DNA from: Pyxicephalus adspersus
Taxonomy: Eukaryota; Chordata; Amphibia; Anura; Pyxicephalidae
Direction of reading: 5' to 3'
DNA length: 64,000 nucleotides
NCBI RefSeq assembly: GCF_032062135.1
Contig: NC_092859.1
Span: 111,508,446-111,572,445 of the forward strand
Shown: positions 12,001 to 26,396 of the stretch, piece by piece
Layout of the letters: each line of letters begins with the position of its first letter
Position numbering within the stretch: the stretch's first letter is position 1
Notes under the pieces: generated by a model
Databases searched by the model: none
What the model was told of the DNA's origin: nothing
What the model saw: only the letters and a program-made list of their open reading frames with translations
Translations under genes and position numbers: made by a program

Positions 12001-15000
12001 GCACCATGAAATATATTTTTTAAAAATAAAACATAAAAACACATACTTATCAATTTTAAAAAATGATGTCCCCAGAAGTATAGCCAAAGTCAATGACTTT
12101 GTCCAACAGTGTAAATTCATCAACAATCACAATAACTCTGATGCCCATCAATGATTACCTTCTGCAAACTAACAGATCCCCTGGGCTGCTGTTAAACTGC
12201 AGGGGATCCTGAGTGACATCATTGATCAGCCTTGAACCTGGAAACACTAAATTTACAGCAAAAGCTGTACTGTCATCAGGGAGCAAACCATACACACGCC
12301 AGTGCAAGCACACTATGTTGTGTCCAACCATGGCTGCTCTGTTTTCTGTTAGCACAAGGAGCTGAGAAACCTAAACCTGAAGCCCTTGTTTTAGTATTTG
12401 TAAAAAAAACATTAGTTAGAAATCATCAGTGGCAACATTCTCTCCTTCCACAGTACTTGATCTAAACTTTTAGAGGAAAAAGTGCCAAGTGACTTTATGT
12501 ACAAATAGTATATATGTATAAAAATGGATATGTTTGCAATAAACCTTTTGGCCTATAAGGACATGTGAAATGTAAATGACATGCTTTGTTGGTTCTTCCC
12601 ATTAGCTATTTATATTAGCCTATATAAGAACACTGGGGCAAATACCATTAGGTATATACTTTATTATCCAATCTGATGTTTGGTTTTATTAAAAGAATAA
12701 AAAATACTTACTGACCAATGTGCTTCAATCTGTGTACGTTATGCTTGCAATATAAAAAATACTTAATAAACTTTTTATCTTAGCTAAAATCGTAAAGGTT
12801 GTTCTAACTTTCTGACTGTTAATAATATATATCAGCAGTCAAAGTACTTTATGCCACTAGCGTACATAGCCATATCCAATAAGCCATTTCAGTTTGAGAT
12901 CAATAGAAATTTATCACAATACAAGACATGAATGGACAATTAAGCCTCGGTCGTATTTTAATTAAAACAGACTTTCATTACCAATGAACAAGCAATCTTC
13001 CCTGGATATATGCTTCCTTGTCGCATAAGCCAATATTCTCTCTGTGAAACTATCGACCCTAAAGTATCGATTTTCATCTTTTCCCCCTTCTTTTACATCT
13101 CCTCCCAAGATAATCACCAGTATTCAGGAACAGAACAGCCAAGAGGAACTGTGAAATAACATTAAACTGGCTTTGGAACTTAGCCTAACCAAACCCAAAG
13201 AGGCATAAAACAGCAGGTATTAATGAGAGATCATGAACCGCTGCTTGTTTTACTCTGATCTCCTCTATTTACCACTTAACATCAGTGCTCAATGTCCAGT
13301 GCAGAAATAAATGGGAATTGTATTGTGTAACAGAATATTTATGTCCCTAATAATGGGACATTATTTACTGAAAGTTCCAACCATACTTATTTGAAGAAGA
13401 ATTAACATTTACTTTAATGTGTAATGTACTTTTTAAAAGCAAAATGCTTACAACTAGGATCAGTTGTATAATAAAAATTAAATCTGCATATTTGTACAAG
13501 AAAAAATTGGACTATGCCGCAGATTGTGCTACACGTATGACTTGTCAAGAAATGCCAACCTAAAACCAACAATTTCTATGTTTCCATGTATACTATGGAC
13601 AACCTTTTAAAAATCATTTGCAGGTTTTCATGTTATATAATAAGAAAAATAAACTATTTAGGTTTACCCATCTGTTTTAAAAACGTTAGAACTGTGATTC
13701 CATAGTAGCAGGGAGTCTATCATTTACCAAATAGTTCCTTATTAGATAGGCCAGAGATATTAAGATCATGCACATCAACACCGTGCACTTTAGATTCACA
13801 ATTCATTTAACCATTTTACCCAGTCTAACCACATTGGACTGTTCACTTTTTAAATATCATTACAACAACTAACTTTGGGGTACCTTTCTCTCCCAGCCAC
13901 CTACCACCATGACAAGTACTGTCATGGCTTCTCCTCCTTCTCCAGCCTGCAGTTCACAAAGCATGCCAACCATTATGAACCTTTGCTAGGGTACAAAGCA
14001 GTGAACATTTCCATGAGTTGATGGTTCTTAGGGATGGGAATGCTCTCCACAGTGAATAGTGATGGACCAAGTGCTTTTACACCAAACTGTTCAGGCATCC
14101 ACATCTCCAATGTTGGCAAGTAGGGTAGGGTAGAAGCTAATTGTCAACATTCTACTTATTAAAGGTAAGATAACCTTTATTGCTGTTCAGATTTTTTGAA
14201 AAAAAATGTTGGGTGCCTATTAACTAAAAATGTGATTATAATTCAGTGTTACCATTCAATGCTAGTTTCACTTTTTTTTGTCTTTTACATTTTCATCTCT
14301 GTTCTAAACTCCTAGAACCTTTTTCAGTCAGTTTTTAAGTGAATACTATAATAAATATGATTGAAAACAACTTTTGAAATTGCATAACCGTGAGATTTTA
14401 TAAGATTGGCATTTCAGTGCTTGGCTTTATTTATTTCAAATGTCATACCCATACTTTAGCTAGAATAGTGGGTGTCTTTTAACTAGACCAGTCTAATGTT
14501 GCATGGCAGCTGTCTGGCAGTTCATAAAAAAGTAGTTGAAGTTCTAAAGTTTTCAGAAGTTGGAAAGCTGTTGTTTTTCTTTTTTCATGTCTGCTATATG
14601 ATACCATACACAACGGACATCAGGCCCCCTCACTGTTTGATTCTATTGTGTCTACTCTCCAAGGAACACAGGTGAACATGCCCCCATTACAGCTACCACT
14701 ACAAATCCACCTGTTCTCCTCTATAGAGATGCACAAAGAGCTGGGAACACATTTCATTGCCTTTCATTTGCGGATAGAAAACTGTTACAATAGTAATAGA
14801 ATTGGTTAAGCTTTCATTTGGTAAATGATCAGTCACTTCAGTAAATTGCGATGACAGTCAACTCGACAAAATCGAACTCAGTGACTTCTCAGTAAATATC
14901 CATCTCAATGAACAAAAGCATTTTCTAACAGATGTTGTACTTCAAGCCTTAATCAACATTTCTACTGCTGTTTATATAGACTGCAAGTGCTGTGGACTTC

Positions 15001-15652
15001 AGTGTGGATTGGGTTTTAGCTAATTAGTTTCACTGAAGGCTAATTACAAAGCTAAGGGAATATGGGTTTTCTTTAAATCAAATAAGCAACGGAGTGAATC
15101 AAATTTCATTTACTTTCTGAGGGAGTAGTGAATCTCATATCATGTAATGATGAAAATGAAGAATATGTTGCGTTCTATCCCTTTGGAACCAAGTTGTTCT
15201 TTAAATGGCTAGGTGAATAGAAGTAATGCCTAAAATTAGGATGTACTGAACAGCATTACATTCAATGTAACCTACACTGGAGTATGCATAGCTTTATCAT
15301 TATACTAAAGTTCAAAATGTAACATATTTATTTGCTTGGTTTGGTTTTGTAGACCTTATGTGCAGCTATACACATTGGTAATTGAAATAGAACTGAACCA
15401 TCAATATACCAATAGCAAACCTGTACATATTTGTTAGAAAGCACCTTGTCAGGGTGTGCAACAAATGTTTAGTGCTACCTATATGAATGTTCCATTAATG
15501 GAGTGGTGCTTTCAGGGATTAGATGTGCAAACAACAAATATGATAATATCATCCCGAGTCTTATCCTGTTTGCCTGCAAATGTAAAAACATTTCTGGACT
15601 ATGTGGTTTCTGACATTCAACTTCCTCGAGCTATTTACAACCAGAACTCCAG
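12001..15652. other. Intronic sequence, nothing recognised
   Basis: Unique-looking AT-rich sequence. Overlapping open frames on both strands near 12155-12465 have no domain content. No repeat copy of the families seen elsewhere is evident. Confidence 0.5.
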
Positions 15653-15726
15653 TTATTATTATTATTATTATTATTATTAAACAGGATTTATATAGCGCCA
15701 ACATATTACGCAGCGCTGTACAGTTG
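15653..15726 (-). repeat. Retroposon-like repeat, 3' fragment, reverse orientation
   Basis: An ATT array of about nine units is followed by aaacaggatttatatagcgc, aacatattacg and cagcgctgtac. This is the reverse complement of the tail end of the family at 11837. The 5' part is missing. Confidence 0.8.
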
Positions 15727-16732
15727 TGAAGGGTTGCTTTAACAAAGTGTACAAAGTGTAGTTGTCATTCTCCAGTATCCTATATGCCCAGTGAACCTTT
15801 TTTGATTAAAGTTTTTCTTGCTCCCTATCATTCAATAGCAGGACCTTTGCCACCAGTAAAAGTGCCTATTATTGGTCATTTAGGACCAGAGAGTGGTAGA
15901 TTTCCAAACCAGGGAAATCAATATAGTGTGTTCCTTGGTTCCGGAGTGTCCCTGGGCACACCTGAAGGGATATTGGAACAAGACAAGACAAGAACATGGC
16001 AAACTCCATTGTTTTTTACAAGTATGAATCTGGACAGGTCCACTGTAAGCTCTAGATGAGCTAAACAAGCAAGGCCTAAGCTAGCATATATATCTGTAAA
16101 TGGTATTATCTCCAGTCAATGCTTGTCACCATATCTTAAAAGCACCACCATCTCTGCAGTCTTCAGTGTAGAATGGATTTGATTATTAAAAATGCAATTA
16201 TTCCCTAAATGAAGTCTTTTTGTTCGGATCTTCGGTGCCTCCTTGAGAGAGGTACATATCCTGAAATGTCAAAAAGAGGTTATGGGCATTATGAAAATAT
16301 CCAGCTCAGCCAGCTGATGGTTTGTCTGATTTTGTTATTCTGTCTCAGTATTATTGTAATATCATATAAACCATCCATGTTATAATGTGACTTCGTGGCA
16401 GCAATGTAAACTTTTGTTATACCAAAGTGACCCTTTATACCAAGGTTCTAGTAATAATGGCAAACTAAACTGCAGTATTTGTTATGGATCCATAAGTAAA
16501 ACTTGCCAAAAATACCATCCATATTTTTATAATAAAACAAAAGGTTTACATTTTAGTTACTTCAATTGCAGAATTTTCAGGGCTTGCCCACGTGACTGTT
16601 TTTTCCCAATCTCTCTGCTGTTTGTAAGTACAGATTATGCCTTCTTGCTGTTTTTTATGCACAGACAGAATACTTCTATACACCTGAATGAGATGATCTC
16701 AAATAATATACATTAGAGAAGAGCACAATAGT

Positions 16733-16799
16733 TAATGTACAGCGCTGCGTAATATGTTGGCGCTATATAAATCCTGTTTAATAAATAATAATAATAATA
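16733..16799 (+). repeat. Retroposon-like repeat, 3' fragment
   Basis: The fragment reads taatgtacagcgctgcgtaa, then tatgttggcgctatataaat, cctgtttaataa and an AAT-type tail. It is a 5'-truncated copy of the family at 11837, which supports spread by reverse transcription. Confidence 0.8.
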
Positions 16800-17427
16800 G
16801 AGTGCTTCTTACTGTGGCAAATTTCAGAAGTCCATCTTGTTTTAGTAATCAGTTTCTGTTCTCCACGTATTCCTTGTTTACTCAGTCTGTATGCTGTCCC
16901 ACAGCCACATTTTTCAAAAGATGTAATGAGAGAAAGGTTGAGAAATACATGGGTGGTGTGTACCTAGCTTTCCGCCGACAATTTGCACCCCAGCAATCCA
17001 ATCGATTTTTAGATTAGTAAAATCAGTTAGAGAGAATCCCAATATAATGTTAATGTATTCTATATTCTATCTATTATTTTATAAATGTAGCAAAAACATA
17101 ATGTACCTATGAAAAGTAGAACATAAACTGACAGATGCTGTGCAAATTATAGGAGGAAAATGACAAAATGGTAGATTAAGAAATTGTGATGAGGAAATTA
17201 TGATGAAATTAATTGGACTCAATGTGCTATGGTTTTAATGAAATGTAGTCTTTGTGTCTATGAAATTAAGCTGTCCCATTTTATGGCCTGTTTTAAATTT
17301 GTTACACTTTAACAAACTTCAATTCAGCTGCAGAGATTAGACCGAAAATTAACGTCTTTACACTTACTCCTGCACATGACTGGATGCTATTAAAAAAACA
17401 GAGCTTCTTCTTAAATTACCTACAAAC

Positions 17428-17715
17428 ACACAGTCTAGATAATTGTTGCCCAAGTGAACGGTCATGATTGTCTTGGGTGAATATCTAGCTTGTGTACAGC
17501 CGTTCCCCGACATGGTTTAGTGATCTGCCAGGTGGATCACTAAACGATCAACTAAGGAGGACCACTGTTATTTGCTATAGAGAAGGACGCAGTAGGGTGT
17601 CTTCTGCTCATCCTCCCCCTCCATAGAACTGAAGGACACTGTGTGTACAGCGCTCGCCAACCCTAATCCCACTGGAAACAATTAGTTAGGATTATTACCA
17701 GCAACAGAAATCTAA
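17428..17715 (+). repeat. Dispersed repeat, first of two related copies
   Basis: The order of motifs tagataattgttgcccaa, tgtgtacag, then ctccatagaactgaaggaca and ctgtgtgtacagcgctcg is shared with 32175-32500. The two copies differ by many substitutions and indels. It is probably a non-autonomous DNA element, and its ends are not resolved. Confidence 0.55.
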
Positions 17716-17720
17716 CACTA

Positions 17721-20700
17721 GGCTGTAGCTTGCAGTTGCAATTCAGATTTTAGCAAATTAGGATTTTTTAAATGTTTCTTCTTACCTCTCAGGTGCATGA
17801 ACATACCTCAGCAGCATCTGGCTAAAAGCCAGACTTTTTGTCTTTTTGTTAAACCTAAACTTTTACAAGACTTAGTTCCCTGTGCTGACTGCCTTCTGGC
17901 CATGCCTGTAAATTGATTTTTCTTCTCTCAGACTTTGTTTGAATTATATCTGTGATAAAACATTTTTTGTCCATTTTTGTTTGTAATAAAAAAGTTTGTC
18001 AAATCTTTAGGGCATTTATAGAGCTTTGTTGCCATGTTGGTATTTTTTACATTTGTTTTGTTTTCCTGAACAATATTGATTCAATCACATAATTTAATGT
18101 CTGGATGACATCCTACATTCTCTTGCCTTTTCCTCTGCAGCATTACTTAGCTTTGACCTGTCCCTTATCATTCATTGGATTTCAGTTCTATTGGTCATAG
18201 AGGCTCAATGTCACATGGAATGGGACAGAACAAAAAATATAGGCATATCACATTTCACTTTAAAAAGTGATAATACTGTAAAAAACGTAATAGTTTTTTC
18301 TCTCACAGTTTAGTTCACATGTTTAGGAGCATTTAATACGCTTGATATAATTGATAGAAAATGTGGTAGTGCATGGGGCATAAATAAGGAGGTGGTCATG
18401 ATCTCCTCTGTTTATGCAAAAAAATCAGTATTTATCTCCTATACAGTAGGTGTAAACTTCCCCACACTTACTATCACTATGTAATTACTAACCTTTAGAC
18501 CCAAATGATTGGAAACATAACAAGAACTAAATGTCTGCATCCCGATTGATAGGTTCTCAGCTAATGATTTCAGTGTTCACACATTCACATGTAGGTGTCT
18601 GCACATTGTGGTAGTTATTCAAAGCCTAATGGAGATGTAAGGTGCAATAGTTTATTTTGACACATGCAATCTGAGTCACATTAAAGAGAAAAAAATACTT
18701 CTGCAGCAGCATAATAAGTATACCAGAGTGGAGGAAAATTGCCTGTGATTTGGTTAACATTTGATTAATATGCCTCAGGAAGTTGTACATTTACCTTGGG
18801 ATTTTACAAAAATGCAAATGCAACACAAATGCGTTTTGTGCCTAGCCTTTCAAATGACCTTCTTGTTAAAAAAAACCCTACCAGCTTGTTAGTGAAATGC
18901 ACTGCAGTGGTAGAGTTTGGATTGCAACATTTATACAGGTTAAGCACTCCCATCATACCTATTAATATATCTGGCGGCATTTCCATAGTATGTAAGATGT
19001 ACTAAATGTAAATCTTTAATTTGCTTCTGGATAAAATTAGAAGATATAAAATATGTAGTGCACCTAAACCACACTCCATTTAGTCTGTGTGTCCAATTGG
19101 TATACATATTTTATTACCAATACAATATAGAATACAGAAAACGTATTGTTTTGATTTTCCTAACATAATAATAAACTGTGTGGAAAATACCCACATCAAA
19201 TAAACTAGGGTAAATAAAATAATAGTGGACAAAAAAAATCATCAAATGGGTAGAATGTTATACCTGTATTGTGCTTAAAGACATAGTTTGGTCTCCAAAA
19301 CCATACTGGTCAAGTAGGCGACAACATGTTGGGATTGGAATGGGTATGAATCTATTGGAAAAAGTTCAAAGTCCTTAATAGTAAAAACAGATACTAACCA
19401 ATTTTAGAAAAGGCCCTATAGATTGCATGATATAAAATTATTTGGTTATTAGGAATAACCCAAAATTAACCCACAAATAAGTATCTACCAAACATAAATG
19501 TGCATTTTTGCACAGCTGGTTAGCTCATATATTACTTTTAAAATACATACATCACTTGATCATCCACCTGATAACCTGCCCCCCGTTGGATTGAATTAAT
19601 TTCTGATACATGCCAGAATATTCACCAACTGGCTGGTACTTTCAGAAAAGGGGAACACATGGTTATGTCTTCTTTCTTCCACAGGTCTTTGACATCTGAA
19701 TGGCCAATCACATGGAAGTGGGGGAGTACTTTTGCCTATATTCATTCTGACACAGACTAACATTTGGCTTACACAGGGCTCCGGTAGGCAAACAAAGAAA
19801 CAAAATAGCATTAGGGTATTTTAGTATGAGTAGTAGAGTAGGGGTGCTACTAAAAATATCTATTCCTCTGCATCAAATGGGCAAAGTGATAGTTAAGTTT
19901 AAACTTGTTTTCTGGATTATGAGTATCATATGATTACAGTATTTGTGCATGCTCTTGGGAAATTAAAAAAACAACACACAAGGTATTGCAGGTGAACTGG
20001 GGTTTATGTGCAAACAAAAAGCAACTTGGTACAAATGTTGTGTTTTATTGTGGGCCAAAGGTAGTCCACAAGGCACTGATTCCCCAACCTATAACTTAGA
20101 GCCACTCAGTACCAGGGAAGGAAATGCAGCTGTTTGCTTGCTTAGCTCAGCTGTTTGCCTAGACCTCCCTGGTGATAGTTTTGGCAGTGTCATGTTCCAA
20201 GCTAAGAACAAACATATGAACTGGAGGCAATCTGAATCCTGTTTACAAAAAACATTCCATTTAACTAGCTCCCTGCCAGATGATTGTAATGCATTGCAGA
20301 TTGTGCTATAATGGAAAATAATAGTGCGTGATTTGTTTCTCCTATTTCACAAGACTCATGACATCATAGCAATTATTTTTTTTTCAAGGAAATCATTTTC
20401 TTACTAAAAAAGTTGCAGGAAGCAAGTTCCAAAACAGTGGCTTTGTAGCAGTAATAATCTGTGATATTTTGTGCAGAGCACATGAGACAATTATTTGCTC
20501 CATAATGATGTAATGGAGATGCCAGGTACTCAGTATTGCAGTGGGATAAGTTATTGTTACTGGTTCATCAACTAAATGTTCCTGGAAAATATTCAACTCT
20601 GTTGACAGCTGTGAAGTCATTGTGGTTACCTAATTATTGGATACATGTTAGCCTTCTTGTGTGTAAGGTCTGTTTTATTAAAGGCTACCCACGCACAATA

Positions 20701-21072
20701 ATACAGTTCTGCAATATATTCAACAGTTACCTTGACAGAGATCCTCTATGTCAAATATGCATTTCTTTGATATTTAGGTATGGACACATTATTTTCATTT
20801 TTCATGTTAGATTTACTTCATTTGCTTCACATACATATTGCACAAAAAAGTATTGACAGATACTGTTTTTGCTGTACCAGTTGTGCAGTGTTGCATTATA
20901 AAGTAGGATATAAATATCCAGTATGTTGTAGCTACTTTAACAAGGTAGTCAAAGTAGTGTACCTTACCACCCCCATTATACAAGCCTGAACCTTTATATT
21001 TTAAATAAATTGGGGCTTGGACGTGTTAGCTCTTTTTAAGTCCTAGGGCAATACACGGCTTAATCTGGCCAC
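17721..21072. other. Intronic sequence, nothing recognised
   Basis: Unique-looking sequence. Short open frames near 18800 and 20006 lack domains. A 40-base imperfect hairpin at 18378-18417 is too short to be a microRNA precursor. Confidence 0.5.
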
Positions 21073-21350
21073 AGTGTGTAGGCCAACCCTAGGGTTCCAC
21101 CAGAGATTGCTAGGGGGTCCTTGAGCCATGAACAACTTCCAACACTCAAGTCAGTTTATCTGACACCAAAAACCAACAACTAATCTTTTTGGCTATCTGT
21201 AAGGGTGACATTCTTCCCAATGGCCAGCAGTGTAAGAGACATTATCCCTATTGACCACCATACTAATGTATTATGAGCTGCGGATATACCAATTATAGCA
21301 GGGGTTCCCTGAAGACCTGAAGGTTTATTTGAAGGTTTGAAAAACACCGG
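21073..21350 (+). mobile_element. Inverted-end DNA element, uninterrupted copy
   Basis: The core reads agggttccaccagagattgc, then ggctatctgtaagggtgaca, tattatgagctgcggatata and gcaggggttccctgaagacc. The order matches 2381-2857 and 49541-49883. Both terminal inverted repeats are decayed (the right end reads aaaaacaccgg). This copy shows what the element at 2381 looked like before the MITE entered it. Confidence 0.65.
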
Positions 21351-24300
21351 TGTGGGCAGTTACTGAGGGAAGAAGGCATAGATGCCAATAACCTACCCTT
21401 GTTTGTGGAAGTTTATTTGTGCCTGTGTCCCTTTATTTGTGCCCTGTTTTGTGTTAATTACTGCTGTATTAAAATATCTACTATGGACTTTTCATTATAT
21501 TTAATACCCATGTAAAGAGTAAATAAATTATAACGCAGAACTGTAATACTGCATCTTATCCATCGTACTTAACCAATAATTTCAGTAAATAAACAGGCAT
21601 ATTTTTCAGGGCATTGAATTCTGGGAAGTTATATTTCTCCCAGTACAGACCTGCTCCTGGTCGTCTATTATTAGCCATGTTTTACATCTCACAGGTTGCT
21701 CCTTTTTAGTGTAGCACAATATTTAGTGCATAATGTGAGACCTTGTTGATGGGAAATGTGTTATGTAAAACTTGACTGAAATCAATCAAGATAATTGCTG
21801 CGAACTGGGAATGTAATAGAAAATGGTGTTGGTTATTAGCAGCCCTTTTATGGAGTGAATGGATTATTCTGTGTTTGGCAGTCTTGATGAGCAATAACAT
21901 ACTGATCTATCATACAGTTCATTAATGATTTGGCTGGTCCTACAGGTAAATGGGCAGCGGTAATGTGCGAAACACGATCGTCTATGGCAAACAACAGTGG
22001 CAGCTTTTCCATTTTGTAGAAATTGCACAATTTTCATTCTTGGTCAGGTCTCTAATCGTGTTTTAAGCTCTCTTCTCTGGTTCTTATTAAAAAACACAGA
22101 ACACTGGGATTCGAAAGGATTGAGGCAGCACTACATAGTGTTTTTTTCCAGTACTAAAGAGAATTGTAAAGTATGTGTAAAGTATAGTATAGTGTAAAGT
22201 ATAGTCTGTAAACTCAGATCTTCAGTAGGCATATATATATATGTTATTATGCGATATGTGAAAGTATGGATACATTATGTTTGTATGTTTGGCTTTTTCC
22301 AGGCTTAATTAAAATGTTTTAAATGAACTAAAGAGAAAACAATCAAATACAGCCAAAGTATTTCCAGTGAAGCATCCAAACATATGATGTTAGAAGATTT
22401 GATCCATATGTACACAGAAACAAAACCATTTCCTTCCTATTATTTAGTTAAGTGTGTCTTTGTTCTGTGAAACTGTGCTAATTAAGACAATAGAAGAGCC
22501 TTAGGAAACTCTACAGTCTATGGTTTAAATTTTATCTGACCTGGAGCAAAAGACATGTTGCTAATTTATCCCCTTTTTTTTCTGCGTGTTGAGTGGAAAC
22601 GGTTTCTTTTTTTATCATCTCTCAATTCCAAACAAACAATCATGGGTCAGTCCACTTAAATTTGATGCTTGAGAGTTTAATTACCTAACAATGTCAAATA
22701 TCCCATTGAGGACTAGTAATCCATGTCCTTCTACATACCTAATAGTAATAACAATACCTGAATGTACAGAACGTACAGACCTGCCACTATGACAAGTTTT
22801 AACCCTCAATGATAAATGTTTTATTTTATAATAAATTAATACAGGTGTTGAAAACAGCCAAAACTATCAGTTGGAATTTATGGCAGGTAGGTTGTTATGT
22901 TGGAATATTCAGGACCCAGAATATACATTCAATATCCTTATCTCCGTATATCTTAGTTTTTTTAGTTTTATTTATAAAGCTAAATAAAATATTGAAATGT
23001 TTAATAGAGTATGAGCAGCCACTTGTTGACCAAAAGTTTGGTCACTGCTTTAAATCTAAATGCATTTCCAAAATATTTCCAAAATAATATATAATATTAT
23101 ATCTTTGAACTGTTTTTAATAACCTGTGCCAAACCATTTCACTTTAGGAAAATTGGCAAGAAATAATTTACAGTTATTATTTTTGATGAAAGGCATATTT
23201 GACAGCAACTATACAATAAACTTCAACCTTTTATTCAGGGGCCATACAATTAATATTGTGGATATTGTAGTTTTGTATAATAGACCAGGCTTTATAGTTA
23301 CACAAAACATAAAAGTAAAAGTCTTAATATGGAGCTCAAACAGTGATAATTATTGTGTTGTGTTATTCATACATATCTTGATTTTTTTAAATGAGCCTTT
23401 TAGAAGAAGTTAATAAAAAGTCATTGAATCCACAAATAATGTGTAACTGAAAACATATATAACTCTATTATACTGTGCTAGTTCTTTTTGTGTCTTTGTG
23501 CAGTTTCTTGCCTTTCATTTTATTACTTCATGTTTATACAGTACCTTACTGCTCACTTGAACTAGACCATTAAAACAGTTGTAATAGTCATAAACATAAT
23601 GGTTATGTGAAAGTATGTTTTTGCTATTTCATAGCATGGTATTATGGGCTATATAAACGAGGAGTTGTATAATTTCTGGGCAAAACCTGCCTGTGCTGAA
23701 TGTAAACAAGATAGCTTTAGCACTGTGGAATGCCAAGGTGGAACAGAACTAATTGGCTTCATTCTGGAGGCTATTACATTTGTTTCTTCCTGGCGCTTCA
23801 TCTTGGCACCATTACTGTAGTCTGTAAATAAGCAATAGGGTCATTGAATCTTTTAACAAATCTCAATACGCAGCATTTGAAATAGTTTGTGCTCTGATGG
23901 GGGAATAAAAATTAGGCAGAGAATCTTGTCCTGTGTTAATAATTTGCTGTTATTTAGATGAAAGTGATTAATGCTAGAGTCCTGAAAGACATTTGTAAAT
24001 TAATATATGACAAAACCAGCCTTTGCCTAGCCCCTAGACTGATGACCAAACACAAACCCTTGGAATGAAAGACAACCCTTTTCTCTAATGGCCACATAAT
24101 TACCACAAATTTGCGTGTTAGAGCTAAATGTGTATGTACTAAACTAAATAATCTATACAGATTTGTTTTTAACTTGGATGCATTTTTTTAGTTTACCTTC
24201 TGAAATGAATAGGATTGGACTTTTTCATGTATCAGTTCTTAGAAAAAAGAATCAAGTTGTGGCATACTCAGTACTTAATTATAGATGTTTACCAAGTAAC

Positions 24301-26244
24301 ACTAATGAAATATTCTGTTCAGAATAAAATTTGTTAAATATATATGTGCAAAAAGCCTATTAGCAAAGGAACATGCCGAATACGAGTACCTACAGGTTTG
24401 AAAAGATGTTCTAATATGCATACTAGGAGGCAATTTTAACTCTTTTTTTTTAGAAATATGCTGTATATATGATATTGATCATTTTTGATTTAGGCAATAA
24501 AGTTACTGCAGATACTCTTTCGGTAAAGACATGTTGGTTATTACTAGAGTTTATACCTAGAAAATCATTATATCATGTATATGTAACAATTGAAACTAGA
24601 TAAACCAAGAGACCAATTACAATTTTAATCTGATGGTGACTTGGAAAGGGCATGTTCAATCAACAAGCATATTTTATGTAAAAAAGGTTGAGAGGTATTC
24701 CTAGTCTTTTTTGTTTTGTGGATGCTTAGGGGTGTAACTAAAGTCCACAATAATAAAAAGTAGAAGGTCCATCTTTGATTCCTTATGGTAGATTGCCCTC
24801 AAAATACACTGGTGCATTGGTGTATGTGCTGCAACATGAGGAGGTTGGTGCCCAAGCTGCAATTGCCACCTGTCCCCATGAAGCTGTTTGAAAAAACGTG
24901 GGTTCCTTTACTGTAATGTCCTCTCTTCCTGGCACAGAGACAAGATTGCTTACACTGGCTGCACACTTAAATAGCAGTGCATAATGCCTTCTATTTATAT
25001 GCTTAGAGTTGAGCTTAAACACCCCCCCCTCCTCTTTTTTTTAAAGCATAATTTTGCTTTTTAAATGTGCTCCTCACATTTCCTACTTCTAGCTTCACAG
25101 GAAATGCAACGTAAACACACAGGTGCCAAGAAAACACAGAATTGATTCTAGTAACCCATGACCTGACGGACCCAGGAGCAGCTGCAAACCCAACACCCCT
25201 GTAGTGTTATATCATAATGGTAACACTAGTGTAACCTTTCATAACATTCCCCCTGCTGTCACTAAACTACTTATTTAGTTTTAGCTCATGTCAGACCAAA
25301 TATTCATATGACAGCTTAAACAAAAAAATCAGTTGCTGCACCTGCCTTGATGGATATGGCGTTGAGATGAATAAGTCCGGCTTGACTGTTTCTAGCAGTA
25401 AAGAAAATATGCAGTTATTTTGGCTCCATTCTAATAAAGATTTTCAATCACTTTCTGTAAAGAACATCATTAACCTTTAAAACAGAATTAGATTTTGCAC
25501 AGTACAAGAGCAATAACAATTTGCATTTTATGAACCTGGACTATTTTGAGCAGAAAAATCAAATATATTATCTTACTGGAAAGCTGTCTAAGTTGTAAAT
25601 CCAAATGTAAAAGTGTTATATCGATGAAATGTCTTAAAGTGAACCTTGCACAAAAATGCAATGTCTTCTTTTATTACTGCTCCATCCTATGTACTCACAA
25701 CGCTATATTATGGAAATGAAGAAAAAATACAGTGGATATGAAAATCTATTAAAATGCTTACCTTATGTCTGGGTTCATAATGGATTCTGCTGGGCTTTTA
25801 GGAAAATTTAGGATCCTGATTCCACAGAGTGGATACTCATGCACTGTACACAGATATGTTCTTGTGAGATTTGGGATCCTCAACTCTTCCAGGATTCTGC
25901 ATGAATGTTTATTGATGTCACCTTCTGGTGATCCCTCCAAAAGCCTTGAAGTTAGTAAGTCCATTTATGAACTTGATGTGATAGGAGATAAACAGCAAAG
26001 TGGTTGTAGTAGTGGTGTTACCCTTTTTTTTTATTGGCATACCAAGGTTCACACTGATATACCGGTAAGAGTGCTATTGCTCCATTTGCTTTGTCTTGTT
26101 CACATTGTTAACCCATGTTTACTGGTAAAAAAATTACCTATAATGTCCATATTACATGCATATTGTCCATCTTTTTTTCTGCTTCTTCTGTATAAGTAAC
26201 ATTCTATGTAGAAGACACTTCAGACATTTATGAGAAGTATGCAA
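21351..26244. other. Intronic sequence, nothing recognised
   Basis: AT-rich unique-looking sequence with a small TA run near 22231 and a few short tandem stutters such as gtaaagtatagt near 22180. The longest open frame in the window (25765-26199) starts here but shows no domain. Confidence 0.5.
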
Positions 26245-26396
26245 ATTATTATTATTATTATTGTTATTAAACAGGACTTATATAGCGTCAACATATTACG
26301 CAGCGCTGTACATTAAATTCGGGTTGCAAATGACAGATGAATGCAGACAGTGACACAGGAGGCGAGAACCCTGTCGCGAGAAGCTTACAATCTAGT
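26245..26396 (-). repeat. Retroposon-like repeat, near-full copy, reverse orientation
   Basis: An ATT tail is followed by aaacaggacttatatagcgt, acgcagcgctgtac, ggttgcaaatgacagatgaa, gacacaggagg and aagcttacaatctag. It is the reverse complement of nearly the whole unit at 11837. Confidence 0.8.

Noticed and set aside
18378..18417. Hairpin gcataaataaggagg / tctcctctgtttatgc as a possible microRNA
   Set aside because: The total length is 40 bases with mismatches and a short stem that does not extend outward, which is too short for a microRNA precursor.
25765..26199. Longest open frame in the window, 144 codons on the + strand
   Set aside because: The composition is arbitrary, no domain or signal is recognisable, and the opposite strand is also open over part of it. 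There is no splice or promoter context that would make it a gene.
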